Below, piece after piece: positions 54,873-64,000 of a DNA stretch of 64,000 bases. A program made the translations under genes and the position numbers. Every line of letters starts with the position of its first letter. Position 1 is the first letter of the stretch. This stretch comes from Massilia sp. IC2-278. Its GTDB lineage: Bacteria; Pseudomonadota; Gammaproteobacteria; Burkholderiales; Burkholderiaceae_D. The DNA lies in NCBI RefSeq assembly GCF_020708045.1, contig NZ_JAJFES010000006.1:1-64000 (forward strand), read 5' to 3'. A model generated the notes under the pieces. It searched no databases. It saw only the letters and a program-made list of their open reading frames with translations, and was not told the origin of the DNA.

Positions 54873-57761
54873 ATGCAACAACGTACCAAGATCGCGCTGG
54901 CCGTCGCCGTCGCCCTTCAATCCATGATGTCTTTCGCGCAGGCACAAGAAGCCATGCAGCGCGTCGAAGTTACCGGTTCGCGCATCCGCCAGGTCGACCT
55001 GGAAACCGCACAGCCGGTCCAGGTGATGACCCAGGAACAGATCCAGAAAACCGGTCTGGTCACCGTGGGCGACATCCTGAATTCGATGGCCGTCGCCGGC
55101 ACCCCGGCGTTCAGCAAGGGCTCGACCCTGACCTCGAACCGCGAACAGGGCGGCCAATACATCAACCTGCGCAATCTTGGTTCGCAACGCCTGCTGGTCC
55201 TGGTCAACGGCAAGCGCTGGACCACCACCGTGGCCGGCTACACCGACACCTCGACCATCCCGGCATCGATGATCGAGCGCATCGAGATCCTGAAGGACGG
55301 CGCCTCGTCGATCTACGGCTCGGACGCGATCGCCGGCGTGGTCAACTTCATCCTGAAAACCTCGATGGAAGGCGGCCAGGCCAGCGTGTACGTCGGCCAG
55401 AACGAAAAAGGCGACGGCAAGAACCGCGACTACTCGCTGAGCTTCGGCACCGGCAGCGACAAGGCCTCGCTGATGTTCGGCCTGACCCACACCGAATCGG
55501 GCGTGGTCTGGGCCAAGGACCGTGAGGAAACCGCCTTCAGCTATGGCCCGAACCACCCGACCGGCAACCTGGGCGGCAGCGGCTGGGGCCGTATCCGCCA
55601 GGTCAGCGCCACCGGCGCCGCGACCGGCTTCAACCAGCACCTGAACCATACCGGCGGCTACGACGGCACCGGCGTCGGCCAGAACTCGCGTGACCGCAAC
55701 AGCTACCACACCTACAGCACCACCAACTTCGACGACACCTTCAACACGACCAGCCAGATGATGTTCCAGTCGCCGAACACGCTGACCTCGATGTTCACGA
55801 AAGGTTCGGTCGAACTGCCGTACAACATGCGCTTCAACAGCACGGCCATGTTCGCGAAGCGCGATTCGTCGCGCCAGAACGCCGGCTATCCGGTCAACTC
55901 CCTAGTGCAGAGCAAGTATCCGGTCTACATCGACAAGAACAGCTACTACAACCCCTACGGCAACGGGGCACCGGGCGTCGCCGCCGGCGCCGGCCAGGAC
56001 CTGTTCTTCTACCGCCGCACCATCGAAGTGCCGCGCGTGACCGAGAACGAAAACCAGACCCTGCACATCGACGCGTCCCTGGAAGGCGAATTCTCGCTGC
56101 GCGGCCTGCCGTGGAACTGGAACGTCGGCTACAACCACAACAAGGTCAGCGGCAGCGTGCTGTCGACCGGTAACCTGAACCTGCTGAACCTGAAGAAGGC
56201 CCTGGGCCCATCCTTCATGGGCTCGTCGGGCGTGCAGTGCGGCACCGCCGCCAGCCCGATCCCGCTGGCCGAGTGCGTACCGTTCGACATCCTCGGCGGC
56301 CCGAGCGCCTCGACCCCGGCAGCGCTGGCCTACGTCATGTCGACCGGCCAGGCGACCTATGGCAGCACCGTCAACAGCGCCACCGCCGACATCACCGGCG
56401 AACTGTTCTCGCTGCCAGCCGGCGCCGTCGGCATCGCCGCCGGCCTGGAACGCCGCGAAGTGCGCGGCTACGACCGTCCGGGCCAGTTCGAGCAATCGGG
56501 CTACTCGACCGACCTGGCCGGCAACTCGACCACCGGCCGCTACTCCGTCAAGGAATTCTACGCCGAGCTGCAGGTGCCGGTCCTGAAGAGCCTGCCGTTC
56601 GCCGAACTGCTCAGCCTGAACATCGCCTCGCGCTACTCGGACTACAGCAACTTCGGCCACACCACGAACAGCAAGGCCAGCTTCATGTGGAAACCGATCC
56701 GCGACATTCTGGTACGCGGCACCTACGCCGAGGGCTTCCGCGCCCCGACCGTGGGCGACACCTTCGGCGGCGGTTCGCAGTCCTACGACAATTACCTGGA
56801 CGCCTGCGACATGACCAACGGCGACGCCTCGATCAGCCCGACCACGCGCGCCAACTGCCTCGCTGCCGGCGTGCCGGCCAACTTCCGCCAGGTCAACCAG
56901 ACCGGCGCCTTCGTCGGCAGCGGCGGCGGCCAGACCCCGACCCCGTTCAGCACCGGCGCCGGGAATGCCTTCCTGACCCCGGAAACGGCCAAGACCAAGA
57001 CCGCCGGCATCGTCTACAACCCGTCCTTCCTGACCGGCCTGAGCGTGGGCCTGGACTGGTTCAACATCCGCGTCGACAACCGCATCACCGCGGTCAGCGC
57101 CAGCTATGTCGTGAACCAGTGCTACGTGAGCGGCGTCGCCGGCTTCTGCTCGGCGATCCAGCGCGATCCGGTCACCGGCCAGATCGTCAACCTGTCGCGC
57201 GGCAATGCCAACCTGGGCCAGCTGGAAACCGAAGGCCTGGACCTGAACCTGGCCTACCGCCTGCCGCGCACCTCGTTCGGCCAGTTCGGCGTGCGTTCGG
57301 ACACCAGCTACGTCGACACCTTCCGCACCCGCACCACCGGCGACTGGACCAACATCGCCGGCGAGTACTACTACAACCGCGTGAAGTCGAACGTCTCGCT
57401 GGACTGGAGCCTGGGCAACTGGAGCGCCACCTGGACCGCGCGTTACTACAGCGGCACCAAGACCCACTGCTGGTCGAACACCGCGACCCTGGTCGCCGAG
57501 TGCAGCAACCCGCAGGACGTCGTGAGCTGGGGCACCGGCTACAACAAGTTCGGCTCGCTGACCTACAACGACGTGTCGGTTGGCTATGCCTTCCCATGGA
57601 AAGGCAAGCTGATGATCGGCGCCAACAACGTCTTCGACAAGAAGCCGCAAGTCGTGTACGACACCGCATCTGCCTTCGGCGGCAACTCGTCGGGCTCGTC
57701 GGTGAACCCGGACATGCCGGTCGACCGCTTCGTCTACGTGCGCTACAACCAGGCATTCTGA
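54873..57761 (+). CDS. TonB-dependent receptor 3 (tandem paralogue of receptor 4)
   Basis: The 962 residues begin with a clear signal peptide (QQRTKIALAVAVALQSMMSF ending AQA). The plug ([55 protein letters not shown]) is followed by a barrel with RGTYAEGFRAPTVGDTFGGG and SVGLDWFNIRVDN-like segments and ends RFVYVRYNQAF. It shares whole blocks with receptor 4 in the same order ([40 protein letters not shown]). It is followed by its own terminator. Confidence 0.94.
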   Translation: MQQRTKIALAVAVALQSMMSFAQAQEAMQRVEVTGSRIRQVDLETAQPVQVMTQEQIQKTGLVTVGDILNSMAVAGTPAFSKGSTLTSNREQGGQYINLRNLGSQRLLVLVNGKRWTTTVAGYTDTSTIPASMIERIEILKDGASSIYGSDAIAGVVNFILKTSMEGGQASVYVGQNEKGDGKNRDYSLSFGTGSDKASLMFGLTHTESGVVWAKDREETAFSYGPNHPTGNLGGSGWGRIRQVSATGAATGFNQHLNHTGGYDGTGVGQNSRDRNSYHTYSTTNFDDTFNTTSQMMFQSPNTLTSMFTKGSVELPYNMRFNSTAMFAKRDSSRQNAGYPVNSLVQSKYPVYIDKNSYYNPYGNGAPGVAAGAGQDLFFYRRTIEVPRVTENENQTLHIDASLEGEFSLRGLPWNWNVGYNHNKVSGSVLSTGNLNLLNLKKALGPSFMGSSGVQCGTAASPIPLAECVPFDILGGPSASTPAALAYVMSTGQATYGSTVNSATADITGELFSLPAGAVGIAAGLERREVRGYDRPGQFEQSGYSTDLAGNSTTGRYSVKEFYAELQVPVLKSLPFAELLSLNIASRYSDYSNFGHTTNSKASFMWKPIRDILVRGTYAEGFRAPTVGDTFGGGSQSYDNYLDACDMTNGDASISPTTRANCLAAGVPANFRQVNQTGAFVGSGGGQTPTPFSTGAGNAFLTPETAKTKTAGIVYNPSFLTGLSVGLDWFNIRVDNRITAVSASYVVNQCYVSGVAGFCSAIQRDPVTGQIVNLSRGNANLGQLETEGLDLNLAYRLPRTSFGQFGVRSDTSYVDTFRTRTTGDWTNIAGEYYYNRVKSNVSLDWSLGNWSATWTARYYSGTKTHCWSNTATLVAECSNPQDVVSWGTGYNKFGSLTYNDVSVGYAFPWKGKLMIGANNVFDKKPQVVYDTASAFGGNSSGSSVNPDMPVDRFVYVRYNQAF

Positions 57762-57780
57762 TCCCGCTTGCCTGAAACAA

Positions 57781-57807
57781 ATGCCCGCTTCGGCGGGCAT
57801 TTTTTTT
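57781..57807 (+). terminator. rho-independent terminator of receptor 3
   Basis: ATGCCCGC-TTCG-GCGGGCAT followed by seven T, 20 bp after the stop. A UUCG tetraloop stabilises it. Confidence 0.93.
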
Positions 57808-58377
57808 GCACCGCCGCAGTGCATGCCAAACGCCTGCCGGCAAATCGCTGGCGTTTCAGATTTTGTAACCGTCTTGTCACATTTTGCTCGTCCACCTCAC
57901 CAGGCAGGTGCGTTCAAGCCTATTCCTACCGACACCGCCTGTAACTATTGGTTTCAATCCGAAGGAAGCATGCACTGGTACGGTGCAGTTTTTAGCATGC
58001 ATATTCCCACATTACAGGAAAAACAATTCCCGCTCCGGCGGCGATTTAACGCAGTTTTTGCACTGCACAAAAAAATTTTGTTTGGCCAAATCCCGTGGTG
58101 TATAGGCTTCATTGCTTCGCCAAGAATCATTATTTCCCGTACGTCAAGTATGCACTTGTAAAAAAGACCATCGTAAATACGCCTCTTTACAACATTAACA
58201 AATTTAAATTTCTAGTTGTTGACAAGAACATCTCGTGGATGATTCCATTGACGGGTTGGAAGATTGTCAAGCGTCAAATTTGACCCCGTTGACATCTTTC
58301 AGTTGGTCGCAGAGCGACACTTTCCGTCGCGGCGCCGCCAAGGCTGCGCTGCGTTTTCACCCTAGGAGTTTTGCAAA
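57808..58377 (+). promoter_or_regulatory. 570-bp AT-rich leader of receptor 4
   Basis: No gene is recognised. The stretch is far lower in GC than the flanking receptors. It holds repeated GCAGTTTTT elements (near 57982 and 58050) and a cluster of TTGAC/GTCAA sites at 58219, 58248, 58266, 58273 and 58289, including a perfect palindrome GTCAAATTTGAC (58273-58284). A large regulated leader or binding sites for a transcription factor are likely. No -10/-35 pair is unambiguous. AGGAG (58364-58368) is the ribosome site for the receptor. Confidence 0.5.
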
Positions 58378-61245
58378 ATGATGGAAAAAATCTTGTCCCG
58401 GTCGGTCCGTGCGATCTGCCTGGGCGGCATGACCCTCGGCATGCATGCTGCGTTCGCCCAAGAAGCGTCCCAGCCACTGCAGCGCGTCGAAGTCACGGGT
58501 TCGCGTATTCGCCAGGTCGATCTGGAAACGGCACAGCCGGTCCAGGTGATGACCCAGGAACAGATTCAGAAGACCGGTCTCGTGACCGTCGGCGACATCC
58601 TGAACCAACTGTCGTCGGCCGGTTCGCCGGACTTCAGCAAGGGCGGCTCGCTGACCTCGAACCGTGAAAACGGCGGTCAGTACATCAACCTGCGCAACCT
58701 GGGCTCGCAACGCCTGCTGGTGCTGGTCGATGGCAAGCGCTGGTCGCAGACCGTCGACGGCTTCACCGACATGTCGACCGTTCCATCGGCCATGATCGAC
58801 CGCATCGAAGTGCTGAAAGACGGCGCCTCGTCGATCTACGGCTCGGACGCGATCGCCGGCGTGGTCAACATCATTCTGAAAAAACGCCTCGAAGGCGGCC
58901 AGGCCAGCGTGTACATCGGCCGCAACCAGGAAGGCGACGGCCGCAGCAAGGACTTCTCGCTGACCGCCGGCGCCAACAGCGACAAGGTTTCGCTGATGTT
59001 CGGTCTGTCGCACACCGAGCAAGGCGTGGTCTGGGCCAAGGACCGCCCGATCACCGCTTACCCGCGCACCGACCGCTACCTGACCGAAGGCCTGGGCGGC
59101 GGCCCATGGGCCAACATCTGGAACGCCGACGGCAGCATCGACGTCGTGCTGAACCACACCGGTGGCCCGCAGGGCGACGGCGTGGGCGCCGATTCGCGCA
59201 ACCTGGCGAACTACCACCCATGGGACGGCAACCTGGTGAACGACAAGTTCAACAGCGCGTCGCAGATGATGTTCCAGATGCCGACCAAGCTCGACACCCT
59301 GTTCACCAAGGGCACCGTCGAACTGCCGTACGGCGTGCAGTTCCAGACCACTGCGATGTTCTCGCAGCGTAAGTCGAGCGCCCAGGTCGCCGGCTACCCA
59401 CTGCAAACCGGTACCCAATCGTCGTACCCGGTCTACATCGACAAGGACAGCTACTACAACCCGGTCGGCAGCTCGGTCGTCGGCGCCGCCGCCGCCCAGG
59501 ACCTGTCGTTCCAGCGCCGTACCGTCGAAGTGCCGCGCCTGACCGAAAACCGCAACGATACCTTCCACGTCGACGCCAGCCTGTCGGGCGACTTCGAACT
59601 GCGCGCCATGCCATGGAACTGGAGCGTTGGCTACAACCACAGCTCGGTCAAGGGTTCGACCCTGGGCACCGGCAACGTCAACCTGCTGAACCTGAAGAAG
59701 GCCCTGGGCCCATCCTTCATGAACGCTTCGGGCGTCGTCCAGTGCGGCACCGCCGCCAACCCGATCGCCCTGGCCGAATGCGTGCCGTTCAACATCGCCG
59801 GCGGCCCATCGGCCTCGACCCCGGAAGCACTGCGCTACGTCATGTCGACCGGCCAGGCAACCTACGGCAGCACCGTCAACAGCGCCACCGCCGACATCGG
59901 CGGCGAGATCTTCGCCCTGCCAGCAGGTAACGTCGGCATCGCCGGCGGCCTGGAGCACCGCGAAGTGCGCGGCTACGACCGTCCGGGCCAGTTCGAGCAA
60001 TCGGGCTACTCGAGCGACCTGGCCGGCAACCCGACCTTCGGCCGCTACACCGTCAAGGAAGCCTACCTCGAGCTGAACGTGCCGGTCCTGAAAGACCTGC
60101 CGTTCGCCGAACTGCTGAGCGTCAACCTGGCGTCGCGTTACTCGGACTACAGCAACGTCGGCGACACGACCAACAGCAAAGCCAGCTTCATGTGGAAACC
60201 GGTGAAAGACGTGCTGGTCCGCGGTACCTGGGCTGAAGGCTTCCGTGCTCCGGCACTGGGCGACACCTTCGGCGGCGGCCAGCAGTCCTTCGACGACTAC
60301 CTGGATCCTTGCGATGCGCTGTATGGCCAGCGTAGCGACCCGGCAGTCGCCGCACGTTGCGCGGCAGCCGGCGCAGGCGCGAACTTCCGCCAGCTCGACC
60401 AGACCGGCGTCCCGATCACCAGCGGTGGCGGCGGCCAGAGCCCGTACCCGTTCATGGCCAGCGCCGGCAATGCCGAGCTGACCCCGGAAACGGCCAAGAC
60501 CAAGACCGTCGGCTTCGTGTATAACCCATCGTTCCTGCCAGGCTTCTCGGCATCGCTCGACTGGTTCAACATCAAGGTCAGCAACATCATCACCGCCATT
60601 GGCGCGACCGACGTTGCCGAGTACTGCTACGTGCAGGGCATCCAGGGTTATTGCGATGCGCTGAAGCGTGACCCGATCACCGGCCAGATCATCTCCCTGA
60701 ACCGCGGCAACGCCAACAAGGGTGTCCTGGAAACCGAAGGTCTCGACCTGTCGCTGTCCTACCGCCTGAAGCGTACCGCCTACGGCCAGTTCGGCGTGCG
60801 TTCGGAAACCAGCTACGTCGACAAGATCCGCGACCAGGAAGCTGCTGGCGAAGAGTGGACCGACTACGCCGGCCAGTACTTCTACAACCGCGTCAAGTCG
60901 AACCTGTCGCTGGACTGGAGCCTGGGCAACTGGAACGCGACCTGGACCGCCCGCTACTACAGCGGCGTGAAGGATCGCTGCTTCAAGACCAACGAACTCG
61001 AGTGCTCGAACATCGGCGGCGAAGCAAGCTGGGGCAAGAACTACAACAAACTGGGCAGTGTCACGTATAACGACGTCAGCGTCGGCTACAAGACCGCCTG
61101 GAATGGCCAGGTCCTGGTTGGTATCAACAACCTGTTCGACAAGAAGCCACGCATGACCGTGTCGGGCGCAGCTTCCTCGTCGTACGTCGATGCCGACTAC
61201 CCGATCGACCGCTTCTTCTACGTCCGCTACAACCAGTCGTTCTAA
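58378..61245 (+). CDS. TonB-dependent receptor 4 (tandem paralogue of receptor 3)
   Basis: ATG at 58378 (or 58381) follows AGGAG. The 955 residues have a signal peptide ending HAAFAQ, a plug nearly identical in motif to receptor 3 ([55 protein letters not shown]), and a barrel ending [11 protein letters not shown]. Long matching blocks with receptor 3 and the same orientation indicate tandem duplication. Divergence is concentrated in loop segments (for example after VVWAKDR), as expected when substrate range changes. Confidence 0.94.
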   Translation: MMEKILSRSVRAICLGGMTLGMHAAFAQEASQPLQRVEVTGSRIRQVDLETAQPVQVMTQEQIQKTGLVTVGDILNQLSSAGSPDFSKGGSLTSNRENGGQYINLRNLGSQRLLVLVDGKRWSQTVDGFTDMSTVPSAMIDRIEVLKDGASSIYGSDAIAGVVNIILKKRLEGGQASVYIGRNQEGDGRSKDFSLTAGANSDKVSLMFGLSHTEQGVVWAKDRPITAYPRTDRYLTEGLGGGPWANIWNADGSIDVVLNHTGGPQGDGVGADSRNLANYHPWDGNLVNDKFNSASQMMFQMPTKLDTLFTKGTVELPYGVQFQTTAMFSQRKSSAQVAGYPLQTGTQSSYPVYIDKDSYYNPVGSSVVGAAAAQDLSFQRRTVEVPRLTENRNDTFHVDASLSGDFELRAMPWNWSVGYNHSSVKGSTLGTGNVNLLNLKKALGPSFMNASGVVQCGTAANPIALAECVPFNIAGGPSASTPEALRYVMSTGQATYGSTVNSATADIGGEIFALPAGNVGIAGGLEHREVRGYDRPGQFEQSGYSSDLAGNPTFGRYTVKEAYLELNVPVLKDLPFAELLSVNLASRYSDYSNVGDTTNSKASFMWKPVKDVLVRGTWAEGFRAPALGDTFGGGQQSFDDYLDPCDALYGQRSDPAVAARCAAAGAGANFRQLDQTGVPITSGGGGQSPYPFMASAGNAELTPETAKTKTVGFVYNPSFLPGFSASLDWFNIKVSNIITAIGATDVAEYCYVQGIQGYCDALKRDPITGQIISLNRGNANKGVLETEGLDLSLSYRLKRTAYGQFGVRSETSYVDKIRDQEAAGEEWTDYAGQYFYNRVKSNLSLDWSLGNWNATWTARYYSGVKDRCFKTNELECSNIGGEASWGKNYNKLGSVTYNDVSVGYKTAWNGQVLVGINNLFDKKPRMTVSGAASSSYVDADYPIDRFFYVRYNQSF

Positions 61246-61301
61246 TGGCTGAGGTCCGCAAGGACCTCTCCTGAAGAACCGATGCGTTGAAGACGTCATC
61301 G

Positions 61302-61333
61302 ATGCCCGCCAGGTTCGCCTGGCGGGCATTTTC
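61302..61333 (+). terminator. rho-independent terminator of receptor 4
   Basis: A 12-bp stem ATGCCCGCCAGG-TTCG-CCTGGCGGGCAT is followed by TTTCTTT, 56 bp after the stop. Confidence 0.9.
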
Positions 61334-61395
61334 TTTATGCACTGCGGTATCATGACGGATTGCGCGGCGCGTCCGCGGCTACCCCTACTGCAAAC

Positions 61396-62160
61396 ATGGC
61401 AATCAAACTCAAGAACGACAAGGACATCGCGAAGATGCGCGTCGCCGGGCGCATGGCCGCCGAGGTGCTGGAAATGATCAAGGAATACGTCGTTCCCGGC
61501 GTCTCCACCGAGGAACTCGACCGGCGCTGCAACGACTACATCCGCAAGGTGCAGAAGGCGACGCCGGCGAATGTCGGCTACCACGGCTTCCCGAAGACCC
61601 TGTGCACCTCGGTCAACGGCGTGGTCTGCCACGGCATCCCGAGCGAAAAGGAGATCCTGCAGGACGGCGACATCGTCAACATCGACGTCACCGTGATCAA
61701 GGATGGCTGGCACGGCGACACCAGCCGCATGTACTACGCCGGCACCCCGAGCCCTGAAGCCAAGCGCCTGGTCGACACCACCTTCGAGTGCATGATGGCC
61801 GGCATCCGCACCGTGCGTCCGGGTTCGCGCCTGGGCGACGTCGGCCATGCGATCCAGAAAATGGCCGAAGCCGCCGGCTACTCGGTGGTGCGCGACTACT
61901 GCGGCCACGGCATCGGCCGCGTCTACCACGAAGACCCGCAGGTGCTGCACTACGGCCGCCCGAACACCGGCCTGCTGCTGAAGGAAGGCATGACCTTCAC
62001 GGTCGAACCGATGATCAACATCGGCGGCGAGGAAGTCGACCAGCTGGAGGACGGCTGGACCGTGGTCACGGCCGACGGCTCGCTCTCGGCCCAGTGGGAA
62101 CACATGATCGCCGTCACCGCGAACGGTTTCGAGATCCTGACGCCCTGGCCGAAGGGCTGA
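61396..62160 (+). CDS. map: methionine aminopeptidase, type I
   Basis: Removes the initiator Met from nascent proteins. The 254 residues start MAIKLKNDKDIAKMRVAGRM and contain the five metal ligands: DGDIVNIDVTVIKDGWHGDTSRM (two Asp), GHGIGRVYHEDP (His), TFTVEPMINIG (Glu) and SAQWEHMIAVT (Glu). ATG at 61396 was taken; an in-frame start 36 bp upstream lies in the intergenic hairpin. A separate map gene usually sits beside rpsB, so this may be one of two copies. Confidence 0.96.
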   Translation: MAIKLKNDKDIAKMRVAGRMAAEVLEMIKEYVVPGVSTEELDRRCNDYIRKVQKATPANVGYHGFPKTLCTSVNGVVCHGIPSEKEILQDGDIVNIDVTVIKDGWHGDTSRMYYAGTPSPEAKRLVDTTFECMMAGIRTVRPGSRLGDVGHAIQKMAEAAGYSVVRDYCGHGIGRVYHEDPQVLHYGRPNTGLLLKEGMTFTVEPMINIGGEEVDQLEDGWTVVTADGSLSAQWEHMIAVTANGFEILTPWPKG

Positions 62161-62184
62161 GGCCCGCGAACAGAAACACGCATG

Positions 62185-62218
62185 AAAAAGCCCGCCGGTT
62201 CGCACCGGCGGGCTTTTT
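62185..62218. terminator. bidirectional terminator between map and receptor 5
   Basis: AAAAAGCCCGCCGGT-TCGC-ACCGGCGGGCTTTTT is a symmetric stem with A and T runs on both sides, serving the convergent map (+) and receptor (-) genes. Confidence 0.93.
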
Positions 62219-62256
62219 TTCGGGCTACCCTGCTCTACCCTGCCCTATCCTTCCGG

Positions 62257-64000
62257 TCAGAACACATAACGTGCGCTGACGTTGAAGAAGCGGCCATACG
62301 GATTGTGCAGGTCCGAGTTGTAGCCGATGGCGGCGTAGGTCGGATCGTACGGCGCCTTCTTGTCGAACAGGTTCTGCACGTTGGCGTTCAGGGTCCAGTT
62401 GCGCAAACCGGTATAGGTGTAACCCAGGCCCACGGTGACCCATTCCTTGACGGCGCAATCCGGGTAGTAATCCTCGTACAGCGGGATCGAGGTATCGCGG
62501 TCCGGCGCGGCATCGGTCGGCTTGCGGGTGCCGAAGGCGCAGAACGGCTCGTCGTACTTGGTTTCGCCGTCGTAGACGCGCTTGAGCGAAATCGGGCCGA
62601 CATAGTTCACCGACATGTTCACCGAATGCTCGGCCAGGCGCCAGGTGGTCGAGACGCTGGTTTTCCAGCGCGGCGTGGCGTTGCCGGTCGACAGCAGCCA
62701 GTCGCGGTAGTTCGGGTACGAGCCGACGACGTTGTTCACCGGATCGCCTTCGAACTGCTGGATCTTGTACGAGTCCGTATAGGTCGAGCGCAGCGTGGTC
62801 GACAGCGAACCCCATTCACCGAGCCGGTTGCGCAGGCGCGCTTCGATGTCGGCACCGCGCAGTTCGGTCATGCCGCGGTTGGTCCACGGCGTGAAGACCA
62901 TCAGCAGCGGGCCGGAGTTCGGGATCGGGTTGCCGTCCGGGCCGATGATGAAGTTGGCCGGGTTCGTATCGCGCAAGACATTCTGCGGCACGCGGTCCTC
63001 GTTCTTCAGGGCGTCGCTGGAGGTGCCCAGCACGATCTCGTTGGTGCGCTTGATGCGGTAGAAGTCCACCGTCAGGTCGAGGTAGTTGGTCGGCGAAATG
63101 ATCAGGCCGAAGTTGTAGCTCTTCGACTCTTCCGGCTTCAGGTCGGGATTGAAGCCGCCGGTGCCGGCGATGTTGCGCGAGCAGTCCTGGGTGGTGCCGC
63201 CAGGGCGCGGTGTCGACGTGTCTTCCTCGCAGCGCTTCGGGTCCCAGACGCCGTTCAGGAAGTACTGGGCGCCGCCCGGCACCACCTGGCTCAGCGACGG
63301 TGCACGGAAGCCTTCGGCATAGGTGGCGCGCAGCGCGAACTTGTCGTTGATGGTCCACTTGCCGCCGACTTTCGGCACGAAGTTGGTCTTCAGGGTCGGG
63401 TACTTGTCCCAGCGGCCGGCGAAGTCGAACTCGAGGCCTTTCAGCACCGGCGTCCGCAGCTCGACAAAGGCCGACTTGACGTTGCGGTGGCTGTCGAGGA
63501 TGGTGTTGGCCAGGCCGTAGATCTGGCCGGTCGCCACCAGCTCGTCCGGGTTCAGGTTGATGCTCTCGCGGCGTACCTCGGCGCCCAGCGCCAGGCCGAC
63601 CGCGCCGCCCGGCAGCTGGCCGAACTCGGTGCTGGCCTTGAAGTCCAGCTGCTTGATCTCGGAACGGTTTTCCGTGACGACATCATGGCCGAGGCTGGGG
63701 TCGGCCGCCACATCGGCCAGCGAACGGTTCTGCGTCATCAGCGTACGCAGGGTCGGCAGGAACAGGCGGCCGTAGGTCGTGTCTTCGTTCTCGGCACGGT
63801 TCCACAGGAAGGCGGTTTCCCAGTCCCAGTTGAAGTGGCTGCCGCGCAGGCCGGCCAGGGCCCGGGTTCCTTCGTTGAGCGCGCGCGAGCCGCCGCGCAG
63901 GTTCTCGAAGCGGTAGGACACCGACGCGCGGGCATCCGGGAAAATGTTGTCCGGGTGGCCGATCGGCAGGATCGTCTGGTAAGGCGTGCCGACGCCGTTG
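62257..64000 (-). CDS. TonB-dependent receptor 5 (N-terminus off the window)
   Basis: The frame is open from the stop at 62257 to the right edge; about 581 codons are visible, covering most of the barrel but not the signal peptide or plug. Landmarks are FALRATYAEGFRAPSLSQVV, PEESKSYNFGLIISPTNYLDL, TVDFYRIKRTNEIVLG and the terminal FFNVSARYVF with a C-terminal Phe. It points the other way from receptors 1-4. SYRFENLRGGSRALN near the edge is not the true start. Confidence 0.92.
   Translation of the reverse strand, partial: NGVGTPYQTILPIGHPDNIFPDARASVSYRFENLRGGSRALNEGTRALAGLRGSHFNWDWETAFLWNRAENEDTTYGRLFLPTLRTLMTQNRSLADVAADPSLGHDVVTENRSEIKQLDFKASTEFGQLPGGAVGLALGAEVRRESINLNPDELVATGQIYGLANTILDSHRNVKSAFVELRTPVLKGLEFDFAGRWDKYPTLKTNFVPKVGGKWTINDKFALRATYAEGFRAPSLSQVVPGGAQYFLNGVWDPKRCEEDTSTPRPGGTTQDCSRNIAGTGGFNPDLKPEESKSYNFGLIISPTNYLDLTVDFYRIKRTNEIVLGTSSDALKNEDRVPQNVLRDTNPANFIIGPDGNPIPNSGPLLMVFTPWTNRGMTELRGADIEARLRNRLGEWGSLSTTLRSTYTDSYKIQQFEGDPVNNVVGSYPNYRDWLLSTGNATPRWKTSVSTTWRLAEHSVNMSVNYVGPISLKRVYDGETKYDEPFCAFGTRKPTDAAPDRDTSIPLYEDYYPDCAVKEWVTVGLGYTYTGLRNWTLNANVQNLFDKKAPYDPTYAAIGYNSDLHNPYGRFFNVSARYVF

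Noticed and set aside
58357..62205. 1,282-codon open frame antisense to receptor 4 and map
   Set aside because: It spans two well-supported genes and their terminator on the other strand, and its translation is low-complexity without motifs.

Overview
The window looks like a chromosomal segment of a high-GC betaproteobacterium. The gene order rimP-nusA-infB-rbfA-truB, a glnE/yhdP/nitrilase/tldD block, a PEP-CTERM protein and five large TonB-dependent receptors fit Oxalobacteraceae (Massilia/Telluria/Duganella type). The genus is inferred from gene content, not from a search. No rRNA, tRNA, CRISPR array or insertion sequence was recognised.

Positions 1 to about 8,800 are the immunity/early region of an integrated phage-like element that continues off the left edge. 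A Toprim primase-like gene (cut by the edge, with 87-bp tandem repeats), a small gene and a YmfL-type regulator run leftward. A short Cro/YdaS-type gene (-) and a short CI-type repressor (+) diverge from a promoter-operator module. An inverted near-copy of that module (39 of 46 bases) drives a rightward operon: two small genes, a ParB-like protein, an SF3-type helicase-like ATPase and small DNA-binding or Cys-rich proteins. Between the two modules lie a near-consensus LexA box, an unlisted 50-codon gene antisense to the repressor transcript, and a terminator. The repressor has no S24 autocleavage domain, so an SOS-controlled small antirepressor is a testable model. No integrase is visible at this end.

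Positions 9,000-14,800 hold a surface-polysaccharide / amino-deoxysugar operon (rmlD, two aminotransferase-fold genes, WbqC-like, GNAT acetyltransferase), a divergent unknown gene that may be glycan-related, and an ABC exporter. Positions 16,600-18,400 hold a small membrane protein and a HAF-repeat PEP-CTERM protein.

Positions 18,400-38,000 are mostly minus-strand housekeeping genes: typA, truB, rbfA, infB, nusA, rimP, rluB, scpB, glk, a DedA-rhodanese fusion, a peptide-type ABC transporter (yejB/E/F-like) without a binding protein, and a DAHP synthase. Two leaders stand out. The rimP operon has a promoter followed by a hairpin with ten U just before rimP. The DAHP synthase gene has a 22-residue leader peptide with seven aromatic residues, followed by a terminator. 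Two intergenic loci carry a palindromic REP-like repeat family with covarying stems.

Positions 38,000-64,000 hold TonB-dependent receptors in tandem pairs (38,233/41,404 and 54,873/58,378) and a fifth cut by the right edge, interleaved with a small secreted Cys-containing protein, tldD, a nitrilase, yhdP, glnE and map.
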